From Aurantibrevibacter litoralis (lineage in GTDB: Bacteria > Bacteroidota > Bacteroidia > Flavobacteriales > Flavobacteriaceae): a DNA stretch of 64,000 nt. A program made the translations under genes and the position numbers. Under the pieces are notes generated by a model, which saw nothing but the letters and a program-made list of their open reading frames with translations, had not been told where the DNA came from and ran no database searches. This document shows positions 24,322 to 33,581 of this stretch, piece by piece. Position 1 is the stretch's first letter, and every line of letters begins with the position of its first letter. The stretch covers positions 20,965 through 84,964 of the forward strand of contig NZ_JAYEEQ010000016.1 in assembly GCF_034651555.1 (NCBI RefSeq), read 5' to 3'.

Positions 24322-26604
24322 ATGATACCCACTTTTACATTTCTAAAAAAAAATAAGGTTACGCAAGATAATAGCGAAATTTTTGTGCCATCTCGAAGAG
24401 ATTTTATAAAAATTGGCTCCTTGGCAGGCGGCGGTCTTCTTTTGGGGGTAAACTTCCAATGCACAAGTGACGTTAAACAAGTCACCTTTGCGCCCAATGT
24501 CTACCTTAGTGTCAGCAGCGACAATAGGGTTACCATTATAGCTCATCGTTCCGAAATGGGTCAAGGCATTCGCACTTCTTTGCCTATGATTGTTGCGGAT
24601 GAAATGGGAGCCGACTGGAGCAAGGTGCAGGTTGTACAAGCCGATGGAGACGAAGAAACCTACGGCAACCAAAACACTGATGGTTCTTTTTCTGTACGAA
24701 TGTTTTATGAACCTATGCGTAAGGCAGGAGCAACGGCCCGATATTTGCTCCTCCAGGCTGCCGCGCAAGAGTGGGGCGTTTCACCATCTTCTTGTACTGC
24801 TGAAAATGGTAAAATTACCCATGCCGATAGTGGCAAAACACTCTCTTTTGGTGCCCTTGCCACTGCCGCACAACAATTGCCCCTACCCGATCCCGAAAGC
24901 GTAACCCTTAAAGATTTTTCTTCTTACAAATTAATAGGCAAAGATGTCCCCATAATTGATTTAGCCGATATCGTAACCGGAAAAGCTGTTTTTGGTGCCG
25001 ATGTGCAACTTCCCGGAATGAAAATTGCAGTTATACAGCGAACTCCCATAGTAGGTGCTACGCTAGCATCCTACGACGATACTGCTGCGCTTGCGATTCC
25101 TGGTGTCGAAAAAATTATGAAGATCAATGGTTCCGGGAATCCGCCTGGTCTTAACAAACCTCTTGAAGGTTTGGCAGTGATCGCTACCAATACGTGGGCC
25201 GCTATAAAAGGACGTGAAGCTCTTAAAATCGTTTGGGAAAAAGGTGCTAATGCGTCGTATGACTCCGCAGTACAAATGGAAACTATGAAAAAAAGCACCC
25301 TATCGGACGGACAGGAAAGACGTGTACGCGGCAATTTTACCGCTGCCAAAAAATCAGCTTCCAAAGTGCTCGATCGAACCTATGAAGTGCCTTTTTACGC
25401 CCATGCAACAATTGAACCCCCGGCAGCCATTGCCGAATATAAAAATGGTAAAATGGAACTATGGGCACCAACACAACATCCGCAGTGGGCTCGTGGTTCT
25501 GTCGCAGAGGCTTGCGGCTTAGATGTAGCCGATGTAACGATACACGTTACGCTACTAGGTGGTGGCTTCGGCAGAAAATCGAAACCCGATTATGTGGTAG
25601 AGGCGGCGTTACTCGCCAAAGAAGCCGGCGTACCTATACGGGTGCAGTGGACACGGGAAGATGATTTGCATCATGATTTTTACCATGCGCACAGTGCGCA
25701 GCGTATTGTAGCTACTCTGGATGCAAAAAAACAACTTACCGGTTGGAACCATCATACGGTTTTTCCTTCCATTGGTGCAACCTCTAGTGCCGAAGAACGG
25801 CAGCCCTCGGATGGGGAATTAGGTTTGGGCTGTATTGATTTTCCTTATGAAGTACCTCATATACGAATAGAAACTCACGAATCTACTGCGCATACCCGGA
25901 TTGGTTGGATGCGCTCGGTAAGTAACATACACCACGCCTTTGCCATTTGTAGCATGATGGACGAAATTGCCGAAGCAAGGGGCGTAGACCCCGTTGCACA
26001 TGCACTCGAATTATTGGCAGATGATGCAAAGCTGGACTTTGCCGGAGAACTAAAAGGCAGTTTTGAAAATTATGGTGAACCTTTAGACGATTTCCCCTGG
26101 GAAACTAAAAGACTTAAAGAGGTGATACGTCGCGTAGCCAAGGAGGCCAACTGGGGTGCTCCTTTGCCCTCAGGAAGTGCTATGGGATTTGCAGTACACA
26201 AAAGTTTCCTAACCTATGTAGCCTGCATTGTTACGATAACGAAAGACAGCAATGGCAAAATAACCATTCCTGAAGTACACTATGCGGTAGATTGTGGAAT
26301 CGCTGTAAATACAGATCGGGTAAGGTCGCAGTTTGAGGGTGGAGCCATTTTCGGCACCAGTATTGCCAACACCTCGGCCATAACACTAAAGTCCGGAGAA
26401 GTGGCACAACACAACTTCGACGGTTACCTATTGGCTCGCATGTCTGAGTCACCCAAAAATGTTCATGTGCATTTGGTTGAAAACGGCAAAAAGCCCACCG
26501 GCGTTGGGGAGCCTCCTGTACCTCCCTTAGCACCTGCTTTGGCTAATGCCTATTATAAACTTACCGGAAAACGGGTGTATACGCTTCCCTTTTCGTTAGA
26601 ATAG
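24322..26604 (+). CDS. Molybdopterin-binding large subunit, xanthine dehydrogenase / aldehyde oxidase family (IorB-like)
   Basis: 760 residues. A twin-arginine type signal is seen (SRRDFIKIGSLAGGGLLLG, about 24-42), so the protein is exported folded with its cofactor. Family motifs in order: GQGIRTSLPMIVADEMGADW, QNTDGSFSVRM, the double domain with GGGFGRKSKPD, RIGWMRSV, and near the C-terminus GVGEPPVPPLAPAL with the catalytic Glu730. These enzymes hydroxylate aldehydes or N-heterocycles and hand electrons to a [2Fe-2S] small subunit and often a cytochrome c. No small-subunit gene lies on either side. The downstream convergent operon encodes cytochromes c that could accept the electrons (inference). 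Substrate unknown. Confidence 0.93.
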   Translation: MIPTFTFLKKNKVTQDNSEIFVPSRRDFIKIGSLAGGGLLLGVNFQCTSDVKQVTFAPNVYLSVSSDNRVTIIAHRSEMGQGIRTSLPMIVADEMGADWSKVQVVQADGDEETYGNQNTDGSFSVRMFYEPMRKAGATARYLLLQAAAQEWGVSPSSCTAENGKITHADSGKTLSFGALATAAQQLPLPDPESVTLKDFSSYKLIGKDVPIIDLADIVTGKAVFGADVQLPGMKIAVIQRTPIVGATLASYDDTAALAIPGVEKIMKINGSGNPPGLNKPLEGLAVIATNTWAAIKGREALKIVWEKGANASYDSAVQMETMKKSTLSDGQERRVRGNFTAAKKSASKVLDRTYEVPFYAHATIEPPAAIAEYKNGKMELWAPTQHPQWARGSVAEACGLDVADVTIHVTLLGGGFGRKSKPDYVVEAALLAKEAGVPIRVQWTREDDLHHDFYHAHSAQRIVATLDAKKQLTGWNHHTVFPSIGATSSAEERQPSDGELGLGCIDFPYEVPHIRIETHESTAHTRIGWMRSVSNIHHAFAICSMMDEIAEARGVDPVAHALELLADDAKLDFAGELKGSFENYGEPLDDFPWETKRLKEVIRRVAKEANWGAPLPSGSAMGFAVHKSFLTYVACIVTITKDSNGKITIPEVHYAVDCGIAVNTDRVRSQFEGGAIFGTSIANTSAITLKSGEVAQHNFDGYLLARMSESPKNVHVHLVENGKKPTGVGEPPVPPLAPALANAYYKLTGKRVYTLPFSLE

Positions 26605-26797
26605 GCTATTAGCAAATACATAAAACTGACTATTTCCTGGAGTCAGTCTCACTTAAAATAGGCTAGCATCCTTTGCTATTGCATTAAAAATTAGGGTGTC
26701 CATTACTTTCTACTACGGCTCGTCAAATTAGTAAATGGATATTGGTAAAGTGATGAGACTCACATCAAACTGCTATTCTCTTGGTTTATGTGATGTT

Positions 26798-28219
26798 TTA
26801 CAAACTATCTTTTTGAACAAAATCAGTTTCCAGTGCTTTAGATAATCCGGAGTTCACGGTGATGTCCGGTCTGGATTTCGTTAGTTCCTGAACCCCTAAA
26901 TCACTTATTTTGGTATTCCACAGATAAATCCTTTTTAAAACTGGCATTGCGGCTAGCCCGGTGATACTTTTGTCCGAAACTGAAGTGGCATATAATTTTA
27001 TCGATTTTAGCTTTGCCAGCTGTTGGATGTAAGCCATGTGCGTATCATCAATACCCGTACGATCTAGTTCTAAACGCTCCAGATTTGTGCAAAGTGCTAC
27101 CAGCTCCATTTCCTTGGTGCCAAGCGGAAGTCCGCTTAGATCCAATTCCACAATGTTTTGGGATATTTTTTGTAAAGACAAAACCAAATTCTCATCGTAG
27201 TTCGGTGGCATATATACAGATACCGATAACGCATTAGAGCCACCAGCGATACGTTTTAGGGTAATATAATCGGAAGTCAACGCATGCAGCGTGCTGTCCG
27301 CCACCTTGGGTAAAAAGTCCCAGTTGGGGGTTGCCTCACGATTCAACCGCATTTTAATAAGGGATGCCAGCGGTTCGCTTTCCTCCAGATGACTTAGCCG
27401 CATTGTATCCGAAGCACCCAATGCAATCCAGCGTTCTAAGATTTGTATTTCTGTAGCATTCAAGGGCTTCTTACCTTCCGGAGGCATATGCTCCTCATCC
27501 TCTGTAGGTAAGTTAAGGCGGCGAATGAGTTCACTATCTTCCGGCTGTCCTGCCACAAACACAACACCGGATGAACCTCCCTTTTTTAGGTGTTCAAAAC
27601 GCGTCATCAGTAATTCTCCTTTCTTTTTATTGGGATTATGACAGCTCACACAATTTTTTTCTAGTACTCCCGCCACGATATTTTCATAAATAAGAGGATT
27701 GTCCGGTAATATCTCCGTATCCGATTTTCTCGGGAATGCCAAAAAATCGGCTCCATGTGTAAGCATTCCGCCATAATGTCCCGTAAAAACTATAAGGACA
27801 ATGATGGTTATTTGGATTCCTTTTAGCACTATGCTTTTTATGCCGGCTTGTTCATGAAGCAGGTACCATACTCCTACCAAAAACGCAAGAGATGCTCCCA
27901 GCCATTGGTGCCAAAAGAGGATATCTGCTTTCGGTCCTTGTGCCGTTCCAAGAAAAAATCCGGTTACGGCAGTAAGCAGCGCGATAATGGTGGTCAAGGC
28001 CAAAACATGATGGTTAATCTGCTTTCCTATAAGGCCCATCACACCTAAAACCAATAAGATCACGATAGGGAAATGAAGTAATACCGGATGCCAATGCCCC
28101 AGCCACACGACCATATCGGGTAGTTCTAAAAAGGATTCAAATACCAAACAGAACACTAAAAAAACACTTAATCCTAAAATAATGAGATTCGCCCAAGTGT
28201 TATAGGTTGCCTTTCTCAT
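26798..28219 (-). CDS. DUF2231 membrane protein with cytochrome c (PSCyt1-type) and leucine-rich repeats
   Basis: 473 residues. About five membrane helices make up residues 10-160, including GHWHPVLLHFPIVILLVLGVMG (DUF2231). A periplasmic cytochrome c domain follows with heme site Cys190-V-S-Cys193-His194 (NCVSCHNPNKKKGELLM) and MPPEGKKPL, which supplies the likely Met ligand. The C-terminal 130 residues are leucine-rich repeats (NIVELDLSGLPLG, NLERLELDRTGIDD, KLKSIKLYATSVSD, VLKRIYLWNTKISD). This architecture is typical of Planctomycetes and Verrucomicrobia, where it accompanies DUF1501 and DUF1549/1553 genes, as here (3-bp gap). It may anchor the module and pass electrons into the membrane. 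Confidence 0.9.
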   Translation of the reverse strand: MRKATYNTWANLIILGLSVFLVFCLVFESFLELPDMVVWLGHWHPVLLHFPIVILLVLGVMGLIGKQINHHVLALTTIIALLTAVTGFFLGTAQGPKADILFWHQWLGASLAFLVGVWYLLHEQAGIKSIVLKGIQITIIVLIVFTGHYGGMLTHGADFLAFPRKSDTEILPDNPLIYENIVAGVLEKNCVSCHNPNKKKGELLMTRFEHLKKGGSSGVVFVAGQPEDSELIRRLNLPTEDEEHMPPEGKKPLNATEIQILERWIALGASDTMRLSHLEESEPLASLIKMRLNREATPNWDFLPKVADSTLHALTSDYITLKRIAGGSNALSVSVYMPPNYDENLVLSLQKISQNIVELDLSGLPLGTKEMELVALCTNLERLELDRTGIDDTHMAYIQQLAKLKSIKLYATSVSDKSITGLAAMPVLKRIYLWNTKISDLGVQELTKSRPDITVNSGLSKALETDFVQKDSL

Positions 28220-28222
28220 GGG

Positions 28223-29683
28223 TTATATTAAAATGTCCTTTACCACGTTTCCGGCTACATCGGTGAGTCTAAACCGGCGCCCTTGGTATTTATAGGTCAA
28301 TTTTTCGTGATCTAAGCCAAGACTGTACATCATGGTGGCATGAAAATCATTTACATGCACCGGATTTTCAATAATATTATACCCAAATTCATCCGTTTGT
28401 CCGTATGAAATTCCGGGTTTCACGCCTCCGCCCGCCATCCAAATACTAAATGCTCTAGGGTGGTGATCTCTGCCATAATTACTAGGATCGAACTTTCCTT
28501 GACAATAATTGGTTCTTCCAAACTCTCCTCCCCAAATAACCAAGGTATCTTCTAGCATACCTCGTTGTTTTAAATCCAAAATCAACGCCGCCGAGGCTTG
28601 GTCTACATCTTTGGCTTGCCCGGCCATTTCATTGGGTAAATTTCCGTGTTGGTCCCAACCTTGGTGGTACAACTGTATAAAGCGTACTCCATTTTCTGCC
28701 AATCTTCGGGCTTGTAAGCAATTGGCGGCATACGTTCCCGGTACCTGAGCATCTTCTCCGTATAATTTTATAATCGATTCCGGTTCTTTTTTAATATCCA
28801 TTACATCGGGTACGGACATTTGCATTCGATACGCCATTTCGTATTGGGCGATACGGGACTCTATTTCGTCATCTCCTGTTTCTACATGATGCATTTTATT
28901 GAGTGATGCTACATGATCTAACAAATGGCGTTTGTCTGATCGGGAAAGGCCATCAGGATCATTTAAATACAACACCGGATCCTTTCCCGAGCGCAACAAT
29001 ACCCCTTGGTGCTTAGAATCTAAAAATCCGCTGGACCATAATTTAGAATACAGTCCCTGACTGTTTCCTTTTCCTCTTGAGGTTAACACCACAAAAGACG
29101 GTAAGTTCTGATTTTCGCTCCCTAACCCATAGCTCATCCATGAGCCCATACTTGGTCTTCCGGATTGCTGATTGCCGGTTTGGAAAAATGTAATGGCAGG
29201 ATCGTGGTTAATGGCTTCCGTGTGGATGCTTTTTACAATACAAATATCATCTACAATCTTGGCAATATGCGGAAAATAATTGCTAACCCACGCTCCGCTT
29301 TTTCCGTATTGCTTAAAACCGGCAGCCGAGGGCATCAATGGAAATTTATCCTGACCGGAGGTCATCCCGGTAAGGCGCTGTCCATTTCGTATGGAATCTG
29401 GTAAGTCTTCCCCCATTCGTTTTAACAAGGTGGGCTTATAATCAAAAGATTCTAATTGTGAAGGTGCTCCTGATTGAAAAAGATAAATAATCCTTTTCGC
29501 TTTTGGTGCAAAATGGGGTATTCCCAAGGGTTGTTCGGTTAAGAGTCGTGTAGGGTTCTTAAAGAGATCGGGGATTAGTAACGACCCTAAGGCCAGCGAC
29601 CCAATACCCACACTTAACTGCGAAAAAAAATGCCTTCGATTTACTTTTAATGGGTTTTCCGGATTTGTTTTGTCTGTTTGCAT
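28223..29683 (-). CDS. DUF1501 exported protein (alkaline-phosphatase-like fold)
   Basis: 486 residues from the ATG at 29683, 4 bp after the preceding gene's stop; an upstream ATG at 29710 would overlap that gene. A twin-arginine type signal is present (VNRRHFFSQLSVGIGSLALGSLL). Family blocks are AKRIIYLFQSGAPSQLESFDYKP, SIHTEAINHDPAITFFQTGNQQSGRPSMGSWMSYGLG, RFIQLYHQGWDQHG, VIWGGEFGRTNYCQG, GRDHHPRAFSIWMAGGGVKPG and GYNIIENPVHVNDFHATMMYSLGLD. The metal-site-like DQHG and DHHPRAF suggest a phosphatase/sulfatase-type hydrolase, but no member has an established reaction that I can name. It is almost always paired with DUF1549/DUF1553 proteins. Confidence 0.9.
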   Translation of the reverse strand: MQTDKTNPENPLKVNRRHFFSQLSVGIGSLALGSLLIPDLFKNPTRLLTEQPLGIPHFAPKAKRIIYLFQSGAPSQLESFDYKPTLLKRMGEDLPDSIRNGQRLTGMTSGQDKFPLMPSAAGFKQYGKSGAWVSNYFPHIAKIVDDICIVKSIHTEAINHDPAITFFQTGNQQSGRPSMGSWMSYGLGSENQNLPSFVVLTSRGKGNSQGLYSKLWSSGFLDSKHQGVLLRSGKDPVLYLNDPDGLSRSDKRHLLDHVASLNKMHHVETGDDEIESRIAQYEMAYRMQMSVPDVMDIKKEPESIIKLYGEDAQVPGTYAANCLQARRLAENGVRFIQLYHQGWDQHGNLPNEMAGQAKDVDQASAALILDLKQRGMLEDTLVIWGGEFGRTNYCQGKFDPSNYGRDHHPRAFSIWMAGGGVKPGISYGQTDEFGYNIIENPVHVNDFHATMMYSLGLDHEKLTYKYQGRRFRLTDVAGNVVKDILI

Positions 29684-29687
29684 AGTG

Positions 29688-32033
29688 CTATTCTTTGGTA
29701 ATGGTCTCATCCAGATTATAAATAACCTGAGCCGTAAGCATTAAAGCGGCGGTTTTCGATGGATCTGTTCTAGGCAGCTGGTAAGCACCTTGCGCTATCA
29801 ACTTCTCCGCATTTTCCGGGTTATTCAAAAATGTTTGCAAGGCATCTTGATAATAACCTTCTAAAACCTCGAGTTCTTCCTTTTTTGGATTTCTGATCAT
29901 TATTTTTTGAAAAGCGTAGCGTACTACGTCGTTTTCATTTTTATTTTCTAACAGGATATACTGTGCCAGCACTCGAGCAGCCTCCAACATTTGCACATCG
30001 TTTTGCAATGCCAAAGCCTGTAATGGCGTGTTGGTTTTCTGTCGGCGCACTTCGCAAATATCCCGATTGGGTGCATCAAAAAGAGTCATTGTTGGCGGGG
30101 GAAGGGTGCGCTTCCAAATGGTGTACAGCGAACGTCGGTACAACTTGTCTCCTTCGTCTTGAACATAGCTGGTTAAAACGCCTCTATTGCCTCCGGCATT
30201 GGTTTCTTCCCACAAGCCTTCCGGTTGGTAAGGCGATACACTTTCGCCTCCTATGGTTTGGTTAAGCAAACCACTCGTAGCCAATACATAATCGCGTATC
30301 ATTTCACCACTCATCCGAAAGCGGGATGCACGGGTATAGAAATTGTTTTCAGGATCGGCCAATTTAATTTCTTCTGTAGCTATAGAACTTTGCTGATAGG
30401 TGGCCGAACTCATGATTTTTCGCAAAAGGTACTGAATGTCCCAATCGTGTTCCATAAAGTCCTTCGAAAGCCAATCTAACAACTCCGGATGCGTAGGCAG
30501 ACTACCCTGTACCCCAAAATCTTCGGCAGTTTCTACCAGCCCTTTCCCAAAAAGCATGGCCCAAGTTCTGTTTACAAAAACCCGAGCCGTAAGCGGATTA
30601 TCGGTACTGCTAACCCATTGCGCCAAACCTAACCGGTTTTTAGGGTAGGATTCCGGAAACGGCAAAATGGCTTCGGGTGTAGCTGGTACTACCTCCTCTC
30701 CCAACGCATCGTATTGGCCACGATCGAAGATAAAAGTAGGGCGTGGCATGGCCTCATCCATTACCATAACTTTAACGTCCTTTCCCTTGGGTTTGTTAAT
30801 AAAAGAGAGTACATCGGCAGTTTCCTTATCTGTAATGGTGATAAAGGGTGCATCGGCAAAATACTTTTGATTCGCAGCTTGTACCGCATCCATCTGAAGC
30901 CCTTTTTCATTTACGTTATTAAAAAATGCATACATTTCAAAATAGTCGCGTTGCGAAAAAGCATCGTATTTATGATCGTGGCATTTGGCACATTCTAACG
31001 TGATACCTAAAATGCCTTTCCCCAAGGTATTGGTTCTATCGGTAACATAATACGATTGGTACTCTTCTTGTATTACCCCGCCTTCTTGAGTAATGGGATG
31101 GTTTCTGTTGAAACCCGTAGCCAGCACCTGTTCTAGGGTAGCGTTGGGAAGTAAATCGCCCGCCAATTGAAGGGTAATAAATTCATCATAAGGCATATTC
31201 CTATTAAACGCATGGATAACCCAGTCCCGCCAGGGCCACATTGTCCGATAACTATCATCCTGATAGCCATGAGAATCGGCATACCGAGCCACATCGAGCC
31301 ACACTTGCGCCATACGCTCTCCGTATTGCGGCATGGCAAGGAACTCATTGATCACTTGCGCAATATCTAATGTATCTCCTATAGGCGTCAAAAACTTTTG
31401 TATCTGTTCCGCTGTTGGCGGTAGGCCTGTTAGGTCTAAACTTAGGCGCCGCAGTAGTGTCTCTTTAGATGCTTTTTTTGAGGGTACAAGTCCGTTAGCT
31501 TCCATCTTTGCTAAAATAAAGGCATCAATTTCATTTTGTTCCCATGCCGACGACGTATTGTTCGGCAGTGCTCCTTTTTTAGGTGGAATGTAGGCCCAGT
31601 GCCTGTCAAATTTAGCACCTTGGTCGATCCACTTCGCCAATAGTCTTTTTTCGTGAAGCGTAAGGGTTAGATTAGATTCCGGAGGCGGCATTCGTTGTTC
31701 GGGATCGTCTGCCATAATATGTTGGTACAATAGACTTTGTGCGGTCTTTCCAGGTACAATGGCAAATTTCCCGGGACTTTCAGGCAATTCGGATAAGGCT
31801 GCCGCCTCCAAATCTAAACGCAAGCCAGCCTTGCGCTTGTTGGCATCCGGACCATGACAGGTATAACAATTATCTGATAAAATGGGCTTAATATGAAAAT
31901 TGTAATCGACAACGTCGGGCAGTTTTACTGTGGTATATTCCGCGGAGGTTGATTGAAACATACCCACATGTATTGCATATAGCAATGTTAGTGCGCTCGT
32001 TAATATAATACCTAGTACGATGCCCTGCTTCAT
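29688..32033 (-). CDS. PSCyt1-DUF1549-DUF1553 protein (Planctomycete-type cytochrome c)
   Basis: 781 residues with an N-terminal signal or anchor. The PSCyt1 domain has the heme site Cys56-Y-T-Cys59-His60 (NCYTCHGPDANKRKAGLRLD) and MPPPES. DUF1549 has LLRRLSLDLTGLPPT and a second heme-like site Cys348-A-K-Cys351-His352 (LECAKCHDHKYDAF). DUF1553 begins near NRLGLAQWVSSTDNPLTARVFVNRTWAMLFG and ends with the RRSLYTIWKRTLPPPTMTLFDAPNRD block. The length is a bit short of many planctomycete homologues, but all domains are present. Expected in the periplasm as a c-type cytochrome with an unknown partner reaction. The 152-bp gap upstream separates it from the NHL-propeller gene. Confidence 0.92.
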   Translation of the reverse strand: MKQGIVLGIILTSALTLLYAIHVGMFQSTSAEYTTVKLPDVVDYNFHIKPILSDNCYTCHGPDANKRKAGLRLDLEAAALSELPESPGKFAIVPGKTAQSLLYQHIMADDPEQRMPPPESNLTLTLHEKRLLAKWIDQGAKFDRHWAYIPPKKGALPNNTSSAWEQNEIDAFILAKMEANGLVPSKKASKETLLRRLSLDLTGLPPTAEQIQKFLTPIGDTLDIAQVINEFLAMPQYGERMAQVWLDVARYADSHGYQDDSYRTMWPWRDWVIHAFNRNMPYDEFITLQLAGDLLPNATLEQVLATGFNRNHPITQEGGVIQEEYQSYYVTDRTNTLGKGILGITLECAKCHDHKYDAFSQRDYFEMYAFFNNVNEKGLQMDAVQAANQKYFADAPFITITDKETADVLSFINKPKGKDVKVMVMDEAMPRPTFIFDRGQYDALGEEVVPATPEAILPFPESYPKNRLGLAQWVSSTDNPLTARVFVNRTWAMLFGKGLVETAEDFGVQGSLPTHPELLDWLSKDFMEHDWDIQYLLRKIMSSATYQQSSIATEEIKLADPENNFYTRASRFRMSGEMIRDYVLATSGLLNQTIGGESVSPYQPEGLWEETNAGGNRGVLTSYVQDEGDKLYRRSLYTIWKRTLPPPTMTLFDAPNRDICEVRRQKTNTPLQALALQNDVQMLEAARVLAQYILLENKNENDVVRYAFQKIMIRNPKKEELEVLEGYYQDALQTFLNNPENAEKLIAQGAYQLPRTDPSKTAALMLTAQVIYNLDETITKE

Positions 32034-32185
32034 CTACATAAAAAATTTAAAGCCAATGCTAAGGCTTTGTTTGTGTTTGTTACAATGTCCATCCTTTTTA
32101 AATGTCTACTAGGTGTTTTGCTTTTGAATCGGCTTACACTTACTAAAGTGCCTTGTAACCCTTTGCCTAGATTCTGTTTTACGTT

Positions 32186-33310
32186 TTAAACCCGTTCTAA
32201 TTTTATAGGTGGGGTGTTGTGCGCATTCCACTGGCATACGTACAAATTTTTATCATTATCTACAAAAACATCGTGCCCGTGATTAAAAATCGGTGTTTCT
32301 AGATGGTGCATTTTCTGCAATTCGCCATTGATGTATTGTGGTGCTTCCCCACCCGGATTGGATACTACCTTGTTGTTGCCGTCTAAAATGGTGACAAAAC
32401 CGGTATCTCTCACCCATTTTTCCCCTGAACGTGTTTCGGACCAACAAACCCCTGCATAAATATTGTCATCATCCAGTACGGGTCTACACACAAAAGCACC
32501 GGGTAAAGCTACCGTTTTGAGGTATTTTCCATCGAGCGTAAAAAACTTAAATGCATTTTCTGTTCGCGATGTAACAACCAAAACCGCTGCTTTTTTATCG
32601 CGGTAATCTACTGCAATGCCGTGGGCATTGTCCAAATTATAATTTTTATCGGCATTATTTTTTCCGCCCCACTTGCGTATAAATTCACCTTTGTGGTTAA
32701 ACTGCAAAATATAGTCGGAACCATAACCATCGGCCACGTAAATATCCCCATTAGGGCCTATGGCAGTCTCCGTGGGTCTGTAGGGCTGTTCCGAAGTATA
32801 TACGCCTATAGTTTGGGGATGTGGTAGGGGAAAAATAAGGCGGCCGTCTATAGTGGTCTTTAAAACTTGACCCGCTTGTGCCTGACCTTTACCAAATCTA
32901 TCCGTAAAATAACCACAATCGACAATAAACAGGACATCTTCGCCTCCTTCATTTTGCAAGGTAAGTCCATGCCCCCCGGGATAGCCGGTACCCCAATGAT
33001 CTAACAATGTACCCGACTTGTCGAAAATCAAGATGTTGTTCGCTGTGTGATCCCCAATCATTAAAAGCCGACCTTTGCTGTCCATTTGCATTTCGTGGCA
33101 ATTTAGAATAGGGTTAAAGTTGGGGCTTATTTTTGCCCAATTTCGGTTTACCTTATAGGTATAGTCTCCGTGACCAATGATGGTATCATCCATTGTCGTG
33201 CTTTTTTTTAAAATATGAAACCCGAAAGACGGTAAGGACATTAGGGCTGTGGCAGTTAATGCCGTCTTCTCTATGAACCCCCTTCTAGTTATGTTGCCTT
33301 TTTTATTCAT
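32186..33310 (-). CDS. Tat-exported NHL-repeat (six-bladed beta-propeller) protein
   Basis: 374 residues. The N-terminus ITRRGFIEKTALTATALMSLPSFGF is a twin-arginine type signal. The mature part is a chain of propeller strands: EMQMDSKGRLLMIGDHTANNILIFDKSGTLLDHWG, GPNGDIYVADGYGSDYILQFNHKGEFIRKWG, NAHGIAVDYRDKKAAVLVVTSR and HGHDVFVDNDKNLYVCQWN. The NHL pattern resembles peptidyl-glycine lyase-like and lactonase-like propellers, but no catalytic set can be assigned. It lies between fucP (271 bp upstream) and the DUF1549 cytochrome gene, so a role in periplasmic handling of fucose or its lactone is possible (inference). Confidence 0.82.
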   Translation of the reverse strand: MNKKGNITRRGFIEKTALTATALMSLPSFGFHILKKSTTMDDTIIGHGDYTYKVNRNWAKISPNFNPILNCHEMQMDSKGRLLMIGDHTANNILIFDKSGTLLDHWGTGYPGGHGLTLQNEGGEDVLFIVDCGYFTDRFGKGQAQAGQVLKTTIDGRLIFPLPHPQTIGVYTSEQPYRPTETAIGPNGDIYVADGYGSDYILQFNHKGEFIRKWGGKNNADKNYNLDNAHGIAVDYRDKKAAVLVVTSRTENAFKFFTLDGKYLKTVALPGAFVCRPVLDDDNIYAGVCWSETRSGEKWVRDTGFVTILDGNNKVVSNPGGEAPQYINGELQKMHHLETPIFNHGHDVFVDNDKNLYVCQWNAHNTPPIKLERV

Positions 33311-33581
33311 TGTAATTTTAAGAATTCATCCTATAAATTGCCTTTTTTGGGGCTTTTTAAACTTCGAAATAGCAGGTTATCTTATGTGGTACATCTGGAC
33401 AACCAAAACTTGAAATGCAATACACATTAAAAATCCAGCCGTTCTGGAGCTTTTTTTTTATCAAATACCAACATGCTCATAGCATGCGCCATCAACATAC
33501 TCCACATATATCAAAACTAAAAGATACAATTATATTTTATAAGACCATAGAAAAATATACCAACCCAATCATGCCGTATCT

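Noticed and set aside
26626..26651. ACTGAC...GTCAGT hairpin after the molybdenum hydroxylase
   Set aside because: Short stem with an 11-base loop and no T tract on either strand; too weak to call a terminator.
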